Below, piece after piece: positions 36,133-44,771 of a stretch of DNA of 64,000 bases (position 1 is the first letter of the stretch; every line of letters begins with the position of its first letter). The stretch lies in assembly GCF_017349075.1 (NCBI RefSeq), contig NZ_JAFMOF010000002.1, forward strand, positions 930,001-994,000. Direction: 5' to 3'. The position numbers and the translations under genes were made by a program. Below the pieces are notes generated by a model, which saw only the letters and a list, made by a program, of their open reading frames with translations, ran no database searches and was not told the DNA's origin. This stretch comes from Streptomyces triculaminicus (lineage in GTDB: Bacteria; Actinomycetota; Actinomycetes; Streptomycetales; Streptomycetaceae).

Positions 36133-38673
36133 TCACCTTGAACGGCACAGGAACGGCAACGCCGCCGCCGAACCCGGCCGTACCGCGCGGTGCACCGCCA
36201 GGAGTACGCCCGCCGTGCCCGTGGCGAGGTCCATCGACAGCCTCAGCCGGCCGTCCATCGGAAACGCCAGCTCCCCCCGGAACCGCACCGCGTGCAGGCC
36301 CAGCCCGCGCAGTTCGGCCTCCCGCGCGCCGGCCGGGCCGCCGAGGTGCGCGAGGGCGTAGAGCCGCCCGGCGTGCCCGTCGAACAGCCCGGAGGACAGC
36401 TGCAGTTCGCTGCCCGGGGTGTCGCGCACCCGGTCCCGCAACAGGGCGAAGTGCGGGTCCTCGCGGTGGCGGAGGTACTCGTGCAGGGCGATGCCGAGGC
36501 CCGCGCCGCCCCGGCCCAGGGCCGCCGAGAGCCGCGGCCCGTCGCGGACCAGCACGTGCCGGGCGCCGGTCACCGCGCAGTGGCCGATGTCCCGCGCCAG
36601 CGCGTCGGCGGCGCGGCCCAGCCAGCACTCCTCGCCGGTGGCGGCGAAGAGACGGGTGAACAGCAGCGCGGGGCCCGACCAGCCGCGCATCAGCCCCACT
36701 CCGGCGCTCTCGTCCGGTCCCTCGCCCTCGAGCGCCCGCGCGAGCCGGCCGGCCAGCCGTGCGGCGCTCTCGCTCTCGCCGAACCGCAGGAAGGCCAGGG
36801 CGATGCCGGCGAGGCCGCCGAACAGCCCCACCCCGCAGCCCTTGAGGTCGAACCCGGCCAGCCGGGCCAGCGCCTCCCGCGCCTGCTGCGGACGCCCCAG
36901 CTCGTCCAGGACGTACGCCATCCCGGCGAGCCCGTCGTAGAGCCCGGGCCGGGGCCACCGGGTGCGCTCGGCCGCGCGGGCCAGCCAGTCCACCTGGTCG
37001 TCCGGGCAGGACTCGCCGGGGCCCGCCGTGCGGTGCAGGGCGTGCAGCACCCCCGCCGCGCCGAACGCCAGGCCCGCCGCCTGGCCGTCGAACTGCTTGA
37101 CGTCGCCCGGGAACAGCCGGTCCTCGCGCTCCGGGGTCGCACTGCGCAGGATCGCCTCCCGCATCGACTCCATTGCCGCGGCCCACCCGTGGCCGCCCTC
37201 CCCGTCCCGCGCCCCGCCGGACCGGGGGCCCGGGGCGGCCGGCCACTCGGCCGATCTCGGGGTCGTGTCCGGCGGCGGGGCGAGCCCCTCGCGGAGCCGG
37301 GCGCCGAAGCCGGGCGGCAGCGGGAAGCGGTCCTCGGCCAGCCGGATCAGCTGCTCGTACTTGCGCGCGTCGAAGCGCATCAGCTCCGTCAGCGGGCAGA
37401 ACAGCGCCAGCCGCAGGCAGTCCAGGGCGTACGTGTCGACGGCCGGACCCGAGCGTGCCCAAGGGGCGGTGAAGCCGGCCGTGCCCAGGACGGGGGTGAA
37501 GGCTTCCGCCCGGTCGAAGGCCGTCTCGAAGTCGACGAGGCACACGCTGCCGTCCGGCCGCACCAGCACGTTGCCGGGCTGCAGGTCGCCGTAGACCACG
37601 CCGCGCCGGTGCAGCGCGGCCGTGGCCTCCTCGATCCGGCCGAGGACCGCGCAGGCCCAGCGGGCGTACGCGGCGAGGTCCTCCGGCGACGCGGCGGGCC
37701 GCAGGAGCGGGTGGCGGCGGCCCATCGCCTCGTGCAGCCGTTCCCCCTCGACGAACTCCTCGACGAGGAAGTGGTGTTCCCAGTGCCGGGTCCGGGCGAC
37801 CACGCCCGGCACACAGTCCAGCCCCTCCAGCCGGCGCAGCACGGCGTGCTCCCGCTCCAGCCGGGCCACCGCGTCCATGCCGTTGTCGTCGACGCCGGCG
37901 TAGGGGCGGGCCTCCTTCAGCACCACCCGCCGGCCGGTGCGGGGGTCGACGGCACGATAGACGCCGCCGCCGTTGGAGAACCGCAGCGCCTTCTCGACGC
38001 GGTAGGGCAGACCGCCGGAGGAGCGCGCGCGGGCAGCGCGGATGCGGGCGTCGACGAACGGCGGGATCCGCGCCCAGGAGGGGACCTTGAAGGCCGCCCC
38101 GCGCACGTCGGGCACCGCCTCGCCGTCGGGGCGCACGACGGCGGGCACGTACTCGCCCTCGCGCGAGAAGCAGAACCGCGGGGCGAAGCCGCCGTAGCGC
38201 AGGTACAGCGGCCCCTCGTCCCAGCGCAGGTCGCTGAGGATGTACGGCCCCTTGACCCCGCACAGCAGCGCCGACAGCTCCTCGAGCGTGCGCTCCAGCA
38301 GCTCCTCGCAGCGCGGATAGATGGTGATGAGCTTCCCGCCGGCCGACCGCGGCGCCCGCTTGCTGTTGACCAGGGCCAGCAGGGCGCGGCTGCGCAGGAA
38401 CTTGAAGCTGATGCCGTGCTCGACGCAGTACTCCCACACCGCGTCGACCACGCGCGCGGCCTCCTCCGCCGTGGCCGAGGCGTGGATCTTCCAGCCCTGT
38501 TCCGGCAGCCGCGCGTCCCCGTGCCGCAGGACGACCCAGCCGCCGCGCTCGGCGCGCCGCCAGCCGGCCGGCGCCGGGTGCGCGGCGCGCGCGAAGCGGC
38601 TGGCGCTGTCCTCGACGCGCTCGAGCGTGTCCGCGAAGAAGGGGTCCGCGACGAGGTGTCCTTGAGCGAGCAC
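36133..38673 (-). CDS. Class III lanthionine synthetase LanKC (intact)
   Basis: An 846-residue three-domain synthetase. The N-terminal lyase domain keeps LRSRALLALVNSKRAPRSAGGKLITIYP-type features (NSK and GGKLITIYP lysines). The central kinase has a Gly-rich loop FSNGGGVY, the lysine in VVLKEARP, the catalytic YGDLQPGNVLV and VDFE. The C-terminal cyclase-like domain (LYDGLAGMAYVLDELG, GLFDGHAGRLYAL) lacks the Cys-His zinc ligands, as is usual for class III. It phosphorylates and eliminates Ser/Thr of the precursor, then forms lanthionine or labionin. GTG 38673 has GGAGGAGAT upstream. It is the last gene of the cluster. Confidence 0.93.
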   Translation of the reverse strand: MLAQGHLVADPFFADTLERVEDSASRFARAAHPAPAGWRRAERGGWVVLRHGDARLPEQGWKIHASATAEEAARVVDAVWEYCVEHGISFKFLRSRALLALVNSKRAPRSAGGKLITIYPRCEELLERTLEELSALLCGVKGPYILSDLRWDEGPLYLRYGGFAPRFCFSREGEYVPAVVRPDGEAVPDVRGAAFKVPSWARIPPFVDARIRAARARSSGGLPYRVEKALRFSNGGGVYRAVDPRTGRRVVLKEARPYAGVDDNGMDAVARLEREHAVLRRLEGLDCVPGVVARTRHWEHHFLVEEFVEGERLHEAMGRRHPLLRPAASPEDLAAYARWACAVLGRIEEATAALHRRGVVYGDLQPGNVLVRPDGSVCLVDFETAFDRAEAFTPVLGTAGFTAPWARSGPAVDTYALDCLRLALFCPLTELMRFDARKYEQLIRLAEDRFPLPPGFGARLREGLAPPPDTTPRSAEWPAAPGPRSGGARDGEGGHGWAAAMESMREAILRSATPEREDRLFPGDVKQFDGQAAGLAFGAAGVLHALHRTAGPGESCPDDQVDWLARAAERTRWPRPGLYDGLAGMAYVLDELGRPQQAREALARLAGFDLKGCGVGLFGGLAGIALAFLRFGESESAARLAGRLARALEGEGPDESAGVGLMRGWSGPALLFTRLFAATGEECWLGRAADALARDIGHCAVTGARHVLVRDGPRLSAALGRGGAGLGIALHEYLRHREDPHFALLRDRVRDTPGSELQLSSGLFDGHAGRLYALAHLGGPAGAREAELRGLGLHAVRFRGELAFPMDGRLRLSMDLATGTAGVLLAVHRAVRPGSAAALPFLCRSR

Positions 38674-38720
38674 GACGATCTCCTCCGGTTCTCCCCTAGG
38701 GCCCGGCCCCGGTCGATGCG

Positions 38721-38760
38721 GCGCGCCGGCCGCCGCCGTCCGGTGCGACGGCCGGCGCGC
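38721..38760 (-). terminator. Hairpin between precursor and LanKC genes
   Basis: GCGCGCCGGCCG (38721-38732) pairs exactly with 38749-38760 around a 16-base loop. It lies just after the precursor stop and before LanKC. A partial terminator here would raise peptide-to-enzyme stoichiometry, as is common in RiPP operons. Confidence 0.55.
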
Positions 38761-38776
38761 GCCTCCTCCGGACCGG

Positions 38777-38875
38777 TCAGACCTGCCCGAAGGTGCTGTG
38801 GTAGCTGTTGCTACACGGCCAGTGGGCCGGGGTCTCCTCCTCTTCCAGCTCCTGCAGCTCCAGGATCTCCGACAC
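38777..38875 (-). CDS. Class III-like lanthipeptide precursor (32 residues)
   Basis: A 32-residue peptide. The leader starts MSEILELQELEEEE and has the I/L-x-L-Q motif used by class III synthetases, then an acidic run. The core is about TPAHWPCSNSYHSTFGQV, with one Cys (21), Ser 22, 24 and 27, and Thr 15 and 28. Unlike the usual Ser-x2-Ser-x2-5-Cys labionin order, the only Cys precedes the serines, so ring formation would run in the reverse direction or the product may be mainly dehydrated. GTG 38875 is eight bases after GGGAGGGAGG; a GTG at 38884 would add three residues. It overlaps the end of LanKC2 in another frame. Confidence 0.82.
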   Translation of the reverse strand: MSEILELQELEEEETPAHWPCSNSYHSTFGQV

Positions 38876-41411
38876 GTCGTTCACCTCCCTCCCGGTGCGG
38901 GCGGGGCGAGGGCCGCGGGTCCAGGAAGGGAAGGACCGGGCCGGTCCCGTCGAACACGCGGCCGAGAGCGAGCAGGATCCCCGCCGCGCCGGTCGCCAGG
39001 TCCGACGACAGGCGCAGCAGCCGGAATCCGGGGAACGCGAGGTTCCCGCGGTGGGTCCGGGCGTGCCAGGCCAGCCGGCGGACCTGCCGCAGCACGGCGG
39101 GGCTGTCCGGCCCCTCGCCCAGCGCCGCGAGCGTGGCGATCGACCCGGCGCGTCCGCGCAGCAGGCCGCAGTTGTGGACGTGGACGGGGTCGCAGGTGCG
39201 CCGCAGGGCCTCCGGGAGGGGGGCCAGGTCCGGCTCGGGGCGGTGGGTGAGGAAGTCCCGTACGGCGTAGGCGAGTCCGGCACTGCCGCCGTGCAGGTAG
39301 GGAAGGTGGGCGGTGCCGTCGAAGAGGGTGAGCGTGCCGTCGGGCAGGGCGGTGAGCCGGGCGGTGTCGTGGCGCAGCGCCCGGCCGGCGACGTCGAGGC
39401 AGGTGAGGTCGCCGGTCTCCTCGTACAGGCGCAGGTGCAGCACGGCGACGCCGGTCGCGCCGTGCAGCAGGCCGTACGGCGGGGGCGCGTCCGCGGTCGC
39501 GGGCGGCGGGCCGTCCTCGACGGCGCGGGCCGCGTGCCCGGCCGCGCGCAGCGCGCGGTCGTACAGGGCGCCGTCGCCGGTCAGGGCGGCGAACCGCAGC
39601 AGCGTCAGGGCGATGCCCGCGCTGCCGCCGGCCAGGCCGGCGCTTGCCACCCGCTCCTCCAGCGGCCGGCAGCGGTCGAGGACGGCCAGCGCCTCCTGGC
39701 GCCGGCCGAGCTGTTCGAGGGTCAGGGCGACGCCGTGCAGGCCGTCGTAGAGGCCGGGCAGGGGCCTCGGGTCGCGTTCGGCGGCGCGGAGCAGCCAGTC
39801 TGTGCAGTCGTCCGGGACGGCGGCGCCCACGCGGTGCAGGGCGTACAGGACGCCGGCGGCGCCGTAGCCGAAGGAGTGGCCGCCGAGGGACGAGGGGTCG
39901 GTGGGGGTGGCGGGGAAGAGCCGGTCCGGGCGGTCCGGGGTGGCGACGGCGTGGATCCCGCGCACCAGCGAGTCCCGGATCGCCGGCCAGTCGGGCCGCC
40001 GTGCCGCGAACAGGGCGCCGGCCCGGTCCTCCCCGGCCGGGTGGCCGGCGGGCCACAGCCCGCTCAGCAGCCGGGCGCCGAAGCCCGGCGGCACGGGGTA
40101 GTGCCGTTCGACGGCGGCGGTGAGGGTGTGCAGCTTCTCCGGGCCACGGTAGGGCAGCGGCAGGAACAGCCACAGCCGCAGCCGGTCCAGCAGATAGCGG
40201 GCGGCCGCGGCGCCCGTACGGCCGTCCGGCACACGGAAGTCGAAGCCCCCGGCGGCGGGCTCGTCGGAGGGCGCTGCGAGCGAGGCCGTGCGGGTGAGGG
40301 CGACGCGTCCGCCGGGCCGCAGGAGGATGTCGCGCGGCCGCAGTCCGCCCGGGCACAGCCCCCGGTCCGCGAGGGCCTCCAGCGCCGCCGCGACCTGTTC
40401 GACGACGCCGAGGGCCCACGCGGTGTACGGGCCGGCCTCGGCGGCCGCGCGGGGGCCGGAGGTGAGTGGGAAGGCGGCCGAGGCGGCCTCCTCGAGGCAG
40501 GTGCCCTCGAGGAACTCCTCGGCCAGGAAGTGGTGTTCGCCCCATGTTCGGTGTTCGATCAGTCGGGGTACGCACTCCAGGCCCGCCAGCCGCCGGCGCA
40601 GCGCCCACAGCCGGCCGAGCCGGGTGACGGCGTCCTCGCCCCGGCGGTCGATCCCGGCGTGCGGCCGGGCCTCGCGCAGCACCACGCGCCCGCCGGTGCG
40701 CCGGTCGGTGGCCAGATACGTGCCGCCGCCGGCCCGCAGGCCCAGGGCGCGCTCCACCCGGTAGGGGAACTCCCCGGCCGGGGGCGCGTGCAGGGCGGCC
40801 AGGTCCTCACGCAGCACCCCGGGCAGCGACAGCCAGTCGGGCGGGGTGAACACGGCCCGGCGGGAGGCGGGTTCGCGGGTGCCGTCGGGGCGCTCGAGCA
40901 GGTCCGTGCCGTGGGTGCCGTAGTGGACGTACAGCGGACCGGAGCGGTGCCGCAGGGCGCCGAGGACGTACGCCCCGGCGAGGCCGTCGAGCAGCACGCC
41001 GAGGTCGCCCAGGGCCCGCTCCAGGGCGCTGTCGTCGGCGGGGTACACGGTGACGAGCCGTCCGCCGGCCGGCCGTTCGGCCCGGTCGTCGCCCAGCTCG
41101 CGCGCGGTGGCCCGGCTGCGGACGAAGTCGAAGGGCAGCCCGGCCGCCACGCAGTGACCCCAGACGATCTCCACGGCCAGGGCCAGGTCCGGCAGCGCCA
41201 CCGAGACGTGGATCCGCCAGCCCTGCCGGGGCGGTGCGGCCCCGCGCGGGCGCAGGGTGACCCACCAGCCCCACTCGTCCCGCTCCCAGCCCGGCGGCGC
41301 CGGCCGGCGGGCCGCGGCGAGGCGGTCGTGGTCGTCGGGGTAGCGCTCGGGCACCTCGTAGAAGTCGGGATCGGCGAGGCAGAAGCGGTCGTAGTCCTTG
41401 AGCGTCAGCAC
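38811..41411 (-). CDS. Second LanKC-like protein, degenerate (pseudo-synthetase)
   Basis: About 866 residues with the full LanKC layout, beginning RFCLADPDFYEVPERYPDD. Key residues are lost. In the lyase-like part NSK and GGK become DDR and GGR; in the kinase the lysine of VVLKE is Arg (VVLREARP), the catalytic loop GDLxPxN reads CPGGLRPRDILL, and DFG is absent. The cyclase zinc ligands are also missing (HNCGLLRGRAG). It may be a scaffold or leader-binding partner of the intact LanKC. The last 22 codons overlap the precursor gene; one missing base near the tail would instead stop it at 38881, after APGGR. Start GTG 41411 has AAAGGGA upstream; GTG 41456 is an alternative. Confidence 0.82.
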   Translation of the reverse strand: MLTLKDYDRFCLADPDFYEVPERYPDDHDRLAAARRPAPPGWERDEWGWWVTLRPRGAAPPRQGWRIHVSVALPDLALAVEIVWGHCVAAGLPFDFVRSRATARELGDDRAERPAGGRLVTVYPADDSALERALGDLGVLLDGLAGAYVLGALRHRSGPLYVHYGTHGTDLLERPDGTREPASRRAVFTPPDWLSLPGVLREDLAALHAPPAGEFPYRVERALGLRAGGGTYLATDRRTGGRVVLREARPHAGIDRRGEDAVTRLGRLWALRRRLAGLECVPRLIEHRTWGEHHFLAEEFLEGTCLEEAASAAFPLTSGPRAAAEAGPYTAWALGVVEQVAAALEALADRGLCPGGLRPRDILLRPGGRVALTRTASLAAPSDEPAAGGFDFRVPDGRTGAAAARYLLDRLRLWLFLPLPYRGPEKLHTLTAAVERHYPVPPGFGARLLSGLWPAGHPAGEDRAGALFAARRPDWPAIRDSLVRGIHAVATPDRPDRLFPATPTDPSSLGGHSFGYGAAGVLYALHRVGAAVPDDCTDWLLRAAERDPRPLPGLYDGLHGVALTLEQLGRRQEALAVLDRCRPLEERVASAGLAGGSAGIALTLLRFAALTGDGALYDRALRAAGHAARAVEDGPPPATADAPPPYGLLHGATGVAVLHLRLYEETGDLTCLDVAGRALRHDTARLTALPDGTLTLFDGTAHLPYLHGGSAGLAYAVRDFLTHRPEPDLAPLPEALRRTCDPVHVHNCGLLRGRAGSIATLAALGEGPDSPAVLRQVRRLAWHARTHRGNLAFPGFRLLRLSSDLATGAAGILLALGRVFDGTGPVLPFLDPRPSPRPHREGGERRVGDPGAAGAGRGGDPGPLAV

Positions 41412-41459
41412 GGCGCGTCCCTTTCGGGCCGAGGACTGTCGGGTGGGCTCGGACACGCC

Positions 41460-42521
41460 CTACAGGGCGAGGGCGCTGAACTCCGGCGGGTTCGTCCGTA
41501 CCGAGCGGCGCTCGATCCGGGAGCGCACCTCCTCGGAACCGAAGTGGTAGTCCATGCGCCGCACGGCCTCCGCCCAGTCCTGCAGGGTCCGCACCGCCGA
41601 CAGCGTCTCCACGACGAAGGGGTCGCTCAGCCGGGACACCCCCCGGTACCACAGGTCGAGCGGGGACTCCTCGAGGATGTTGCCCACCGTGCCCTCGTAG
41701 ACGGGCAACGCCCGTACGGCGCCGTCGGGTTCGATCTGCATCACGAGCGAGTCGACGCCGCTGGCGAAGCGGTCCGGGCGCATGACGAGGTTCTGGTTGT
41801 CGGTGGTGTAGACGCGCACCCCGGGCGGCGCGAGTTCCTGGAGCCGGGTGCGCTGCGGCTCGCTGGTCAGCCGGGTCACCTGTGCGTCGTCGAGGAGCTC
41901 GAAGTGGCCGAACTCCGGTCTGCTCGCCAGCCCTTCGGGCACGGCGGCGTTGAAGGTCAGGGTGCGCAGTTCCGGAAAGCGCGGGGCGATGGCGGTGCAG
42001 AACTCCTCCAGCTGCGGGAAGTTGCTGCGCACGACCACGCAGTCGATGCCGAACCACAGCGGCGTCCGCTTCTGGCGGCGGCGTTCCTTCGCGACGCCGT
42101 CGAGCAGGGTCAGGGCGCTCAGCGCCCGGTCGAAGGAGCCGCGGCGGCCCCGGATCCGGTCGTGGACCTGTGCCGTCGCCCCGTCGAGGCTGACGACGAC
42201 CTCGTCGAACACCCTCGCGAGTTCGGTCGCCATCCAGGGCTCCATGATCCAGCCGCTGGTGTAGACGGCCGTCTTCACCCCGGCCCGGGACAGCCGCCCC
42301 GCGACCTCGAAGATGCCCTTGACGACGAGCGGTTCGCCGCCGGAGAGCGCGACCACCCGGGGGTTGAGGGAGATCAGCGCGTCGGCGACCTTCAGCATGT
42401 CCTCGTGGCCCAGTTGCCGCGACGCCCGCCTGCCGGACTCCGAATAGCAGTGCGAGCAACGCAGGGGGCAGGCATAGGTGGTGTCCCAGACGACCACCTC
42501 GGGACCGGAAGACATGCTCAT
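41460..42521 (-). CDS. Radical SAM enzyme of the lanthipeptide locus
   Basis: A 353-residue radical SAM protein. The cluster motif is CPLRCSHCYSESG (C-x3-C-x2-C, near residue 18), followed by ALSGGEPLV for SAM binding and VVVSLDGATAQVHDRIRG. The C-terminal part (MQIEPDGAVRALPVYEGTVG) resembles the SPASM/twitch region that normally has cysteines for auxiliary clusters, but those are absent here. It is the first gene of the leftward operon and is divergent from a two-component pair. A role in further modification of the peptide (for example C-C or thioether bonds) is inferred from position. Confidence 0.85.
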   Translation of the reverse strand: MSMSSGPEVVVWDTTYACPLRCSHCYSESGRRASRQLGHEDMLKVADALISLNPRVVALSGGEPLVVKGIFEVAGRLSRAGVKTAVYTSGWIMEPWMATELARVFDEVVVSLDGATAQVHDRIRGRRGSFDRALSALTLLDGVAKERRRQKRTPLWFGIDCVVVRSNFPQLEEFCTAIAPRFPELRTLTFNAAVPEGLASRPEFGHFELLDDAQVTRLTSEPQRTRLQELAPPGVRVYTTDNQNLVMRPDRFASGVDSLVMQIEPDGAVRALPVYEGTVGNILEESPLDLWYRGVSRLSDPFVVETLSAVRTLQDWAEAVRRMDYHFGSEEVRSRIERRSVRTNPPEFSALAL

Positions 42522-42701
42522 GGTTCCCTTTCGGCATTCCTCGGTTCGCACAATCGAACCGAGTCTGGCGCGCCGCGCCCACGTTGCGTACCCCGGAATC
42601 CTCCGATCTGTCTGGAGGTTTTCCGCTATACACGGTTTGTGGGACATCGTCTGGACTGCCGCCTCGTCGCCCTCGATAATGTCGCGGGTGAGGCGTACGC
42701 G

Positions 42702-44771
42702 TTGAGGGGGAGCGGCCGGCCCATACGGATCGCCGCGCTGGCCGGCGGGCTCTGCCTGCTGTGGGCGGCGGCGACCGGAGCGTTCCTGCTGCGGAACAAC
42801 ACCGTCACCCTGCCCTGGATCCTCGGTTCGGTCCTGCCCTGTTACTGCGCCGGCCTGTTCGCCTGGTGGCACGCCCCGGCCAGCCGCGTCGCCCGCCGGC
42901 TGCTGCTGGTCGGCACCGCCCTGTCGGTCAGCATCGGCATCCGCTACACCTCGGCGCTGCTGACCGCCCGCCACGGCTGGGACCTGACCGCCCCCGAGAA
43001 CGGCCTGCCGTCCCTCGAGGCCTCCCTGGTGGTCCTCCCGACCGAGTGGGTCAACCTCACCGTCAGCATCCTCGTCGCCCACCTCCTGGCCCTGCTCCCC
43101 GACGGGCGCTTCCACCTGCGCCACGAGCGCCTGGTGCTGCGCTCGCTGTGGGCCCTGCTGGTCCTGCCGCTCGCCCTGCCGCTGGCCCGGGTGCCCACCC
43201 GCGACGTCGAGTACGCGGTGTTCTACTACCCCGAGGCCTGGCTGCCGGGCATCGGCGCCGTGCTGCTGGTCGTCCGCTGCCTGCGCGCCCGCGCGGCCGG
43301 CCGCCGCGACATCGCCGCCCTGCTGCCCGTCGCCGTGGCCGCGGCGGTGCTGTTCCTGGCGCGCGCCGCCTCCCGCCTGTTCCGCCCCTGGCACGGCGAG
43401 GCCGGTGCCCTCTACCTGATCGGCGCGGTGCTCGGGGCCCTGCCCTACGTCCTGATCTCCCTGTCCGTCGTCTACGCCGCCTTCCGCTACCGCCTCCTGG
43501 GCGTCGACATCGTCATCCGGCGCTCGGTCGTCTACGGCACCCTGTGGCTGATCATCAGCGGCTGGTACCTGGGCATGGCGATGACGCTCGGGCTGACCGC
43601 CGGCCAGTACTTCCCCATCGGCCTGTCGGTCCTGGTCGCCGTCACCGCCACGGCCCTCTTCCAGCCGCTGCGCGCCCGGCTCAACCAGCTCGCCGAGCGA
43701 CGCGTCTTCGGCGAACGCCTGAGCGGCTTCGAACTGCTCGTCCAGCTCGGCAGCTCCCTCGAGCACGCCTACGACCTCAGCCGGCTGGCGCCCCGGCTGG
43801 CCGCGGGACTGCAGGGCGGACTCGGCCTGAGCTGGGCGCGGGTACGGCTGGGCGGGGGCGGCGACATGCCCGTCCACCTGGGCACGGCCGGCCGGCGGCC
43901 GGCGGGCGGAACGCACGGGAAGCCGGCGGGCGGGATCCCGCTGCGCTACGGCGACGACGTCCTGGGCCTCATCGAGTACGGGCCCAAGACCGACGGCCGG
44001 TTCACCCCGGAGGACCACGACGTGGTGGAGACGCTCGCCCGGCAGGCCGCCCTGGCCGTGCACAACGTACGCCTCGCCGCCGAACTGTCCACCCGCGTGA
44101 ACGAGGTGCAGCGCCAGGCCGGCGAGCTCGACGCCTCCCGGGCGAGGATCGTGCAGGCCCAGGACAGCGAGCGGCGGCGCATCGAACGCCGGCTGCACGA
44201 CGGCATCCAGCAGGACCTCGTGGCCCTGGTCGCCAAGCTGCGCCTCGCCCGCAACCGGCTGGGCCGCGGCGGCGACATCGACGCCGTGCTCACCGAGGTC
44301 CAGGACGACGCCTACCGTGTCATCGACGAGCTGCGTGAGGTCGCCCACGGCATCCACCCCCCGGTCCTCACCGACCAGGGGCTGGTGGCCGCCGTCACCT
44401 CCCGCGCGCGCCGGATGCCGATCCCCGTCACCGTACGGATCGAGAAGTCCCTGGACCGGGTCCGGTTCGCCCTCGACATCGAGGAGTCGGCGTTCTACCT
44501 CGTCTCCGAGGCGCTGACGAACGTCCTCAAGCACGCCGAGGCCACCCATGTGACGATCCGGATAACGCGCGCCGGCGGATGGCTGGTGGTCGAGGTCAGC
44601 GACGACGGCGTCGGCTTCCCCACCGGCACCACCCGGGGCCTGGGGCTGACCGGGATGCGGGACAGGATCGAGGCCGTCGGCGGGGACCTGTGGATCACCA
44701 GCCGCTCCGGCGGCGGCACCACGATCCGAACGAGGCTGGCCGAGCGGGTACGGGAGGAGATCCATGACTGA
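42702..44771 (+). CDS. NarL-type sensor histidine kinase, multi-membrane-span
   Basis: About 689 residues. Roughly eight to nine hydrophobic helices fill the first 300 residues, then a GAF-like domain (DVLGLIEYGPKTDGRF), a coiled linker (RVNEVQRQAGELDASRA), the HisKA_3 segment with the phosphoacceptor in RRRIERRLHDGIQQDL, and the ATPase domain (VSEALTNVLKHAEATHV, VSDDGVGFPTG, GLGLTGMRDR). The start is uncertain: TTG 42702 follows GTGAGG; a GTG at 42639 is the alternative. It is coupled to the response regulator by an 8-base overlap and diverges from the lanthipeptide operon, so control of that operon is plausible. Confidence 0.85.
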   Translation: MRGSGRPIRIAALAGGLCLLWAAATGAFLLRNNTVTLPWILGSVLPCYCAGLFAWWHAPASRVARRLLLVGTALSVSIGIRYTSALLTARHGWDLTAPENGLPSLEASLVVLPTEWVNLTVSILVAHLLALLPDGRFHLRHERLVLRSLWALLVLPLALPLARVPTRDVEYAVFYYPEAWLPGIGAVLLVVRCLRARAAGRRDIAALLPVAVAAAVLFLARAASRLFRPWHGEAGALYLIGAVLGALPYVLISLSVVYAAFRYRLLGVDIVIRRSVVYGTLWLIISGWYLGMAMTLGLTAGQYFPIGLSVLVAVTATALFQPLRARLNQLAERRVFGERLSGFELLVQLGSSLEHAYDLSRLAPRLAAGLQGGLGLSWARVRLGGGGDMPVHLGTAGRRPAGGTHGKPAGGIPLRYGDDVLGLIEYGPKTDGRFTPEDHDVVETLARQAALAVHNVRLAAELSTRVNEVQRQAGELDASRARIVQAQDSERRRIERRLHDGIQQDLVALVAKLRLARNRLGRGGDIDAVLTEVQDDAYRVIDELREVAHGIHPPVLTDQGLVAAVTSRARRMPIPVTVRIEKSLDRVRFALDIEESAFYLVSEALTNVLKHAEATHVTIRITRAGGWLVVEVSDDGVGFPTGTTRGLGLTGMRDRIEAVGGDLWITSRSGGGTTIRTRLAERVREEIHD

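Noticed and set aside
38808..42701. Very long open plus-strand frame in front of the histidine kinase
   Set aside because: It is antisense to the LanKC and radical SAM genes, shows no recognisable domains and is a by-product of high GC codon bias.
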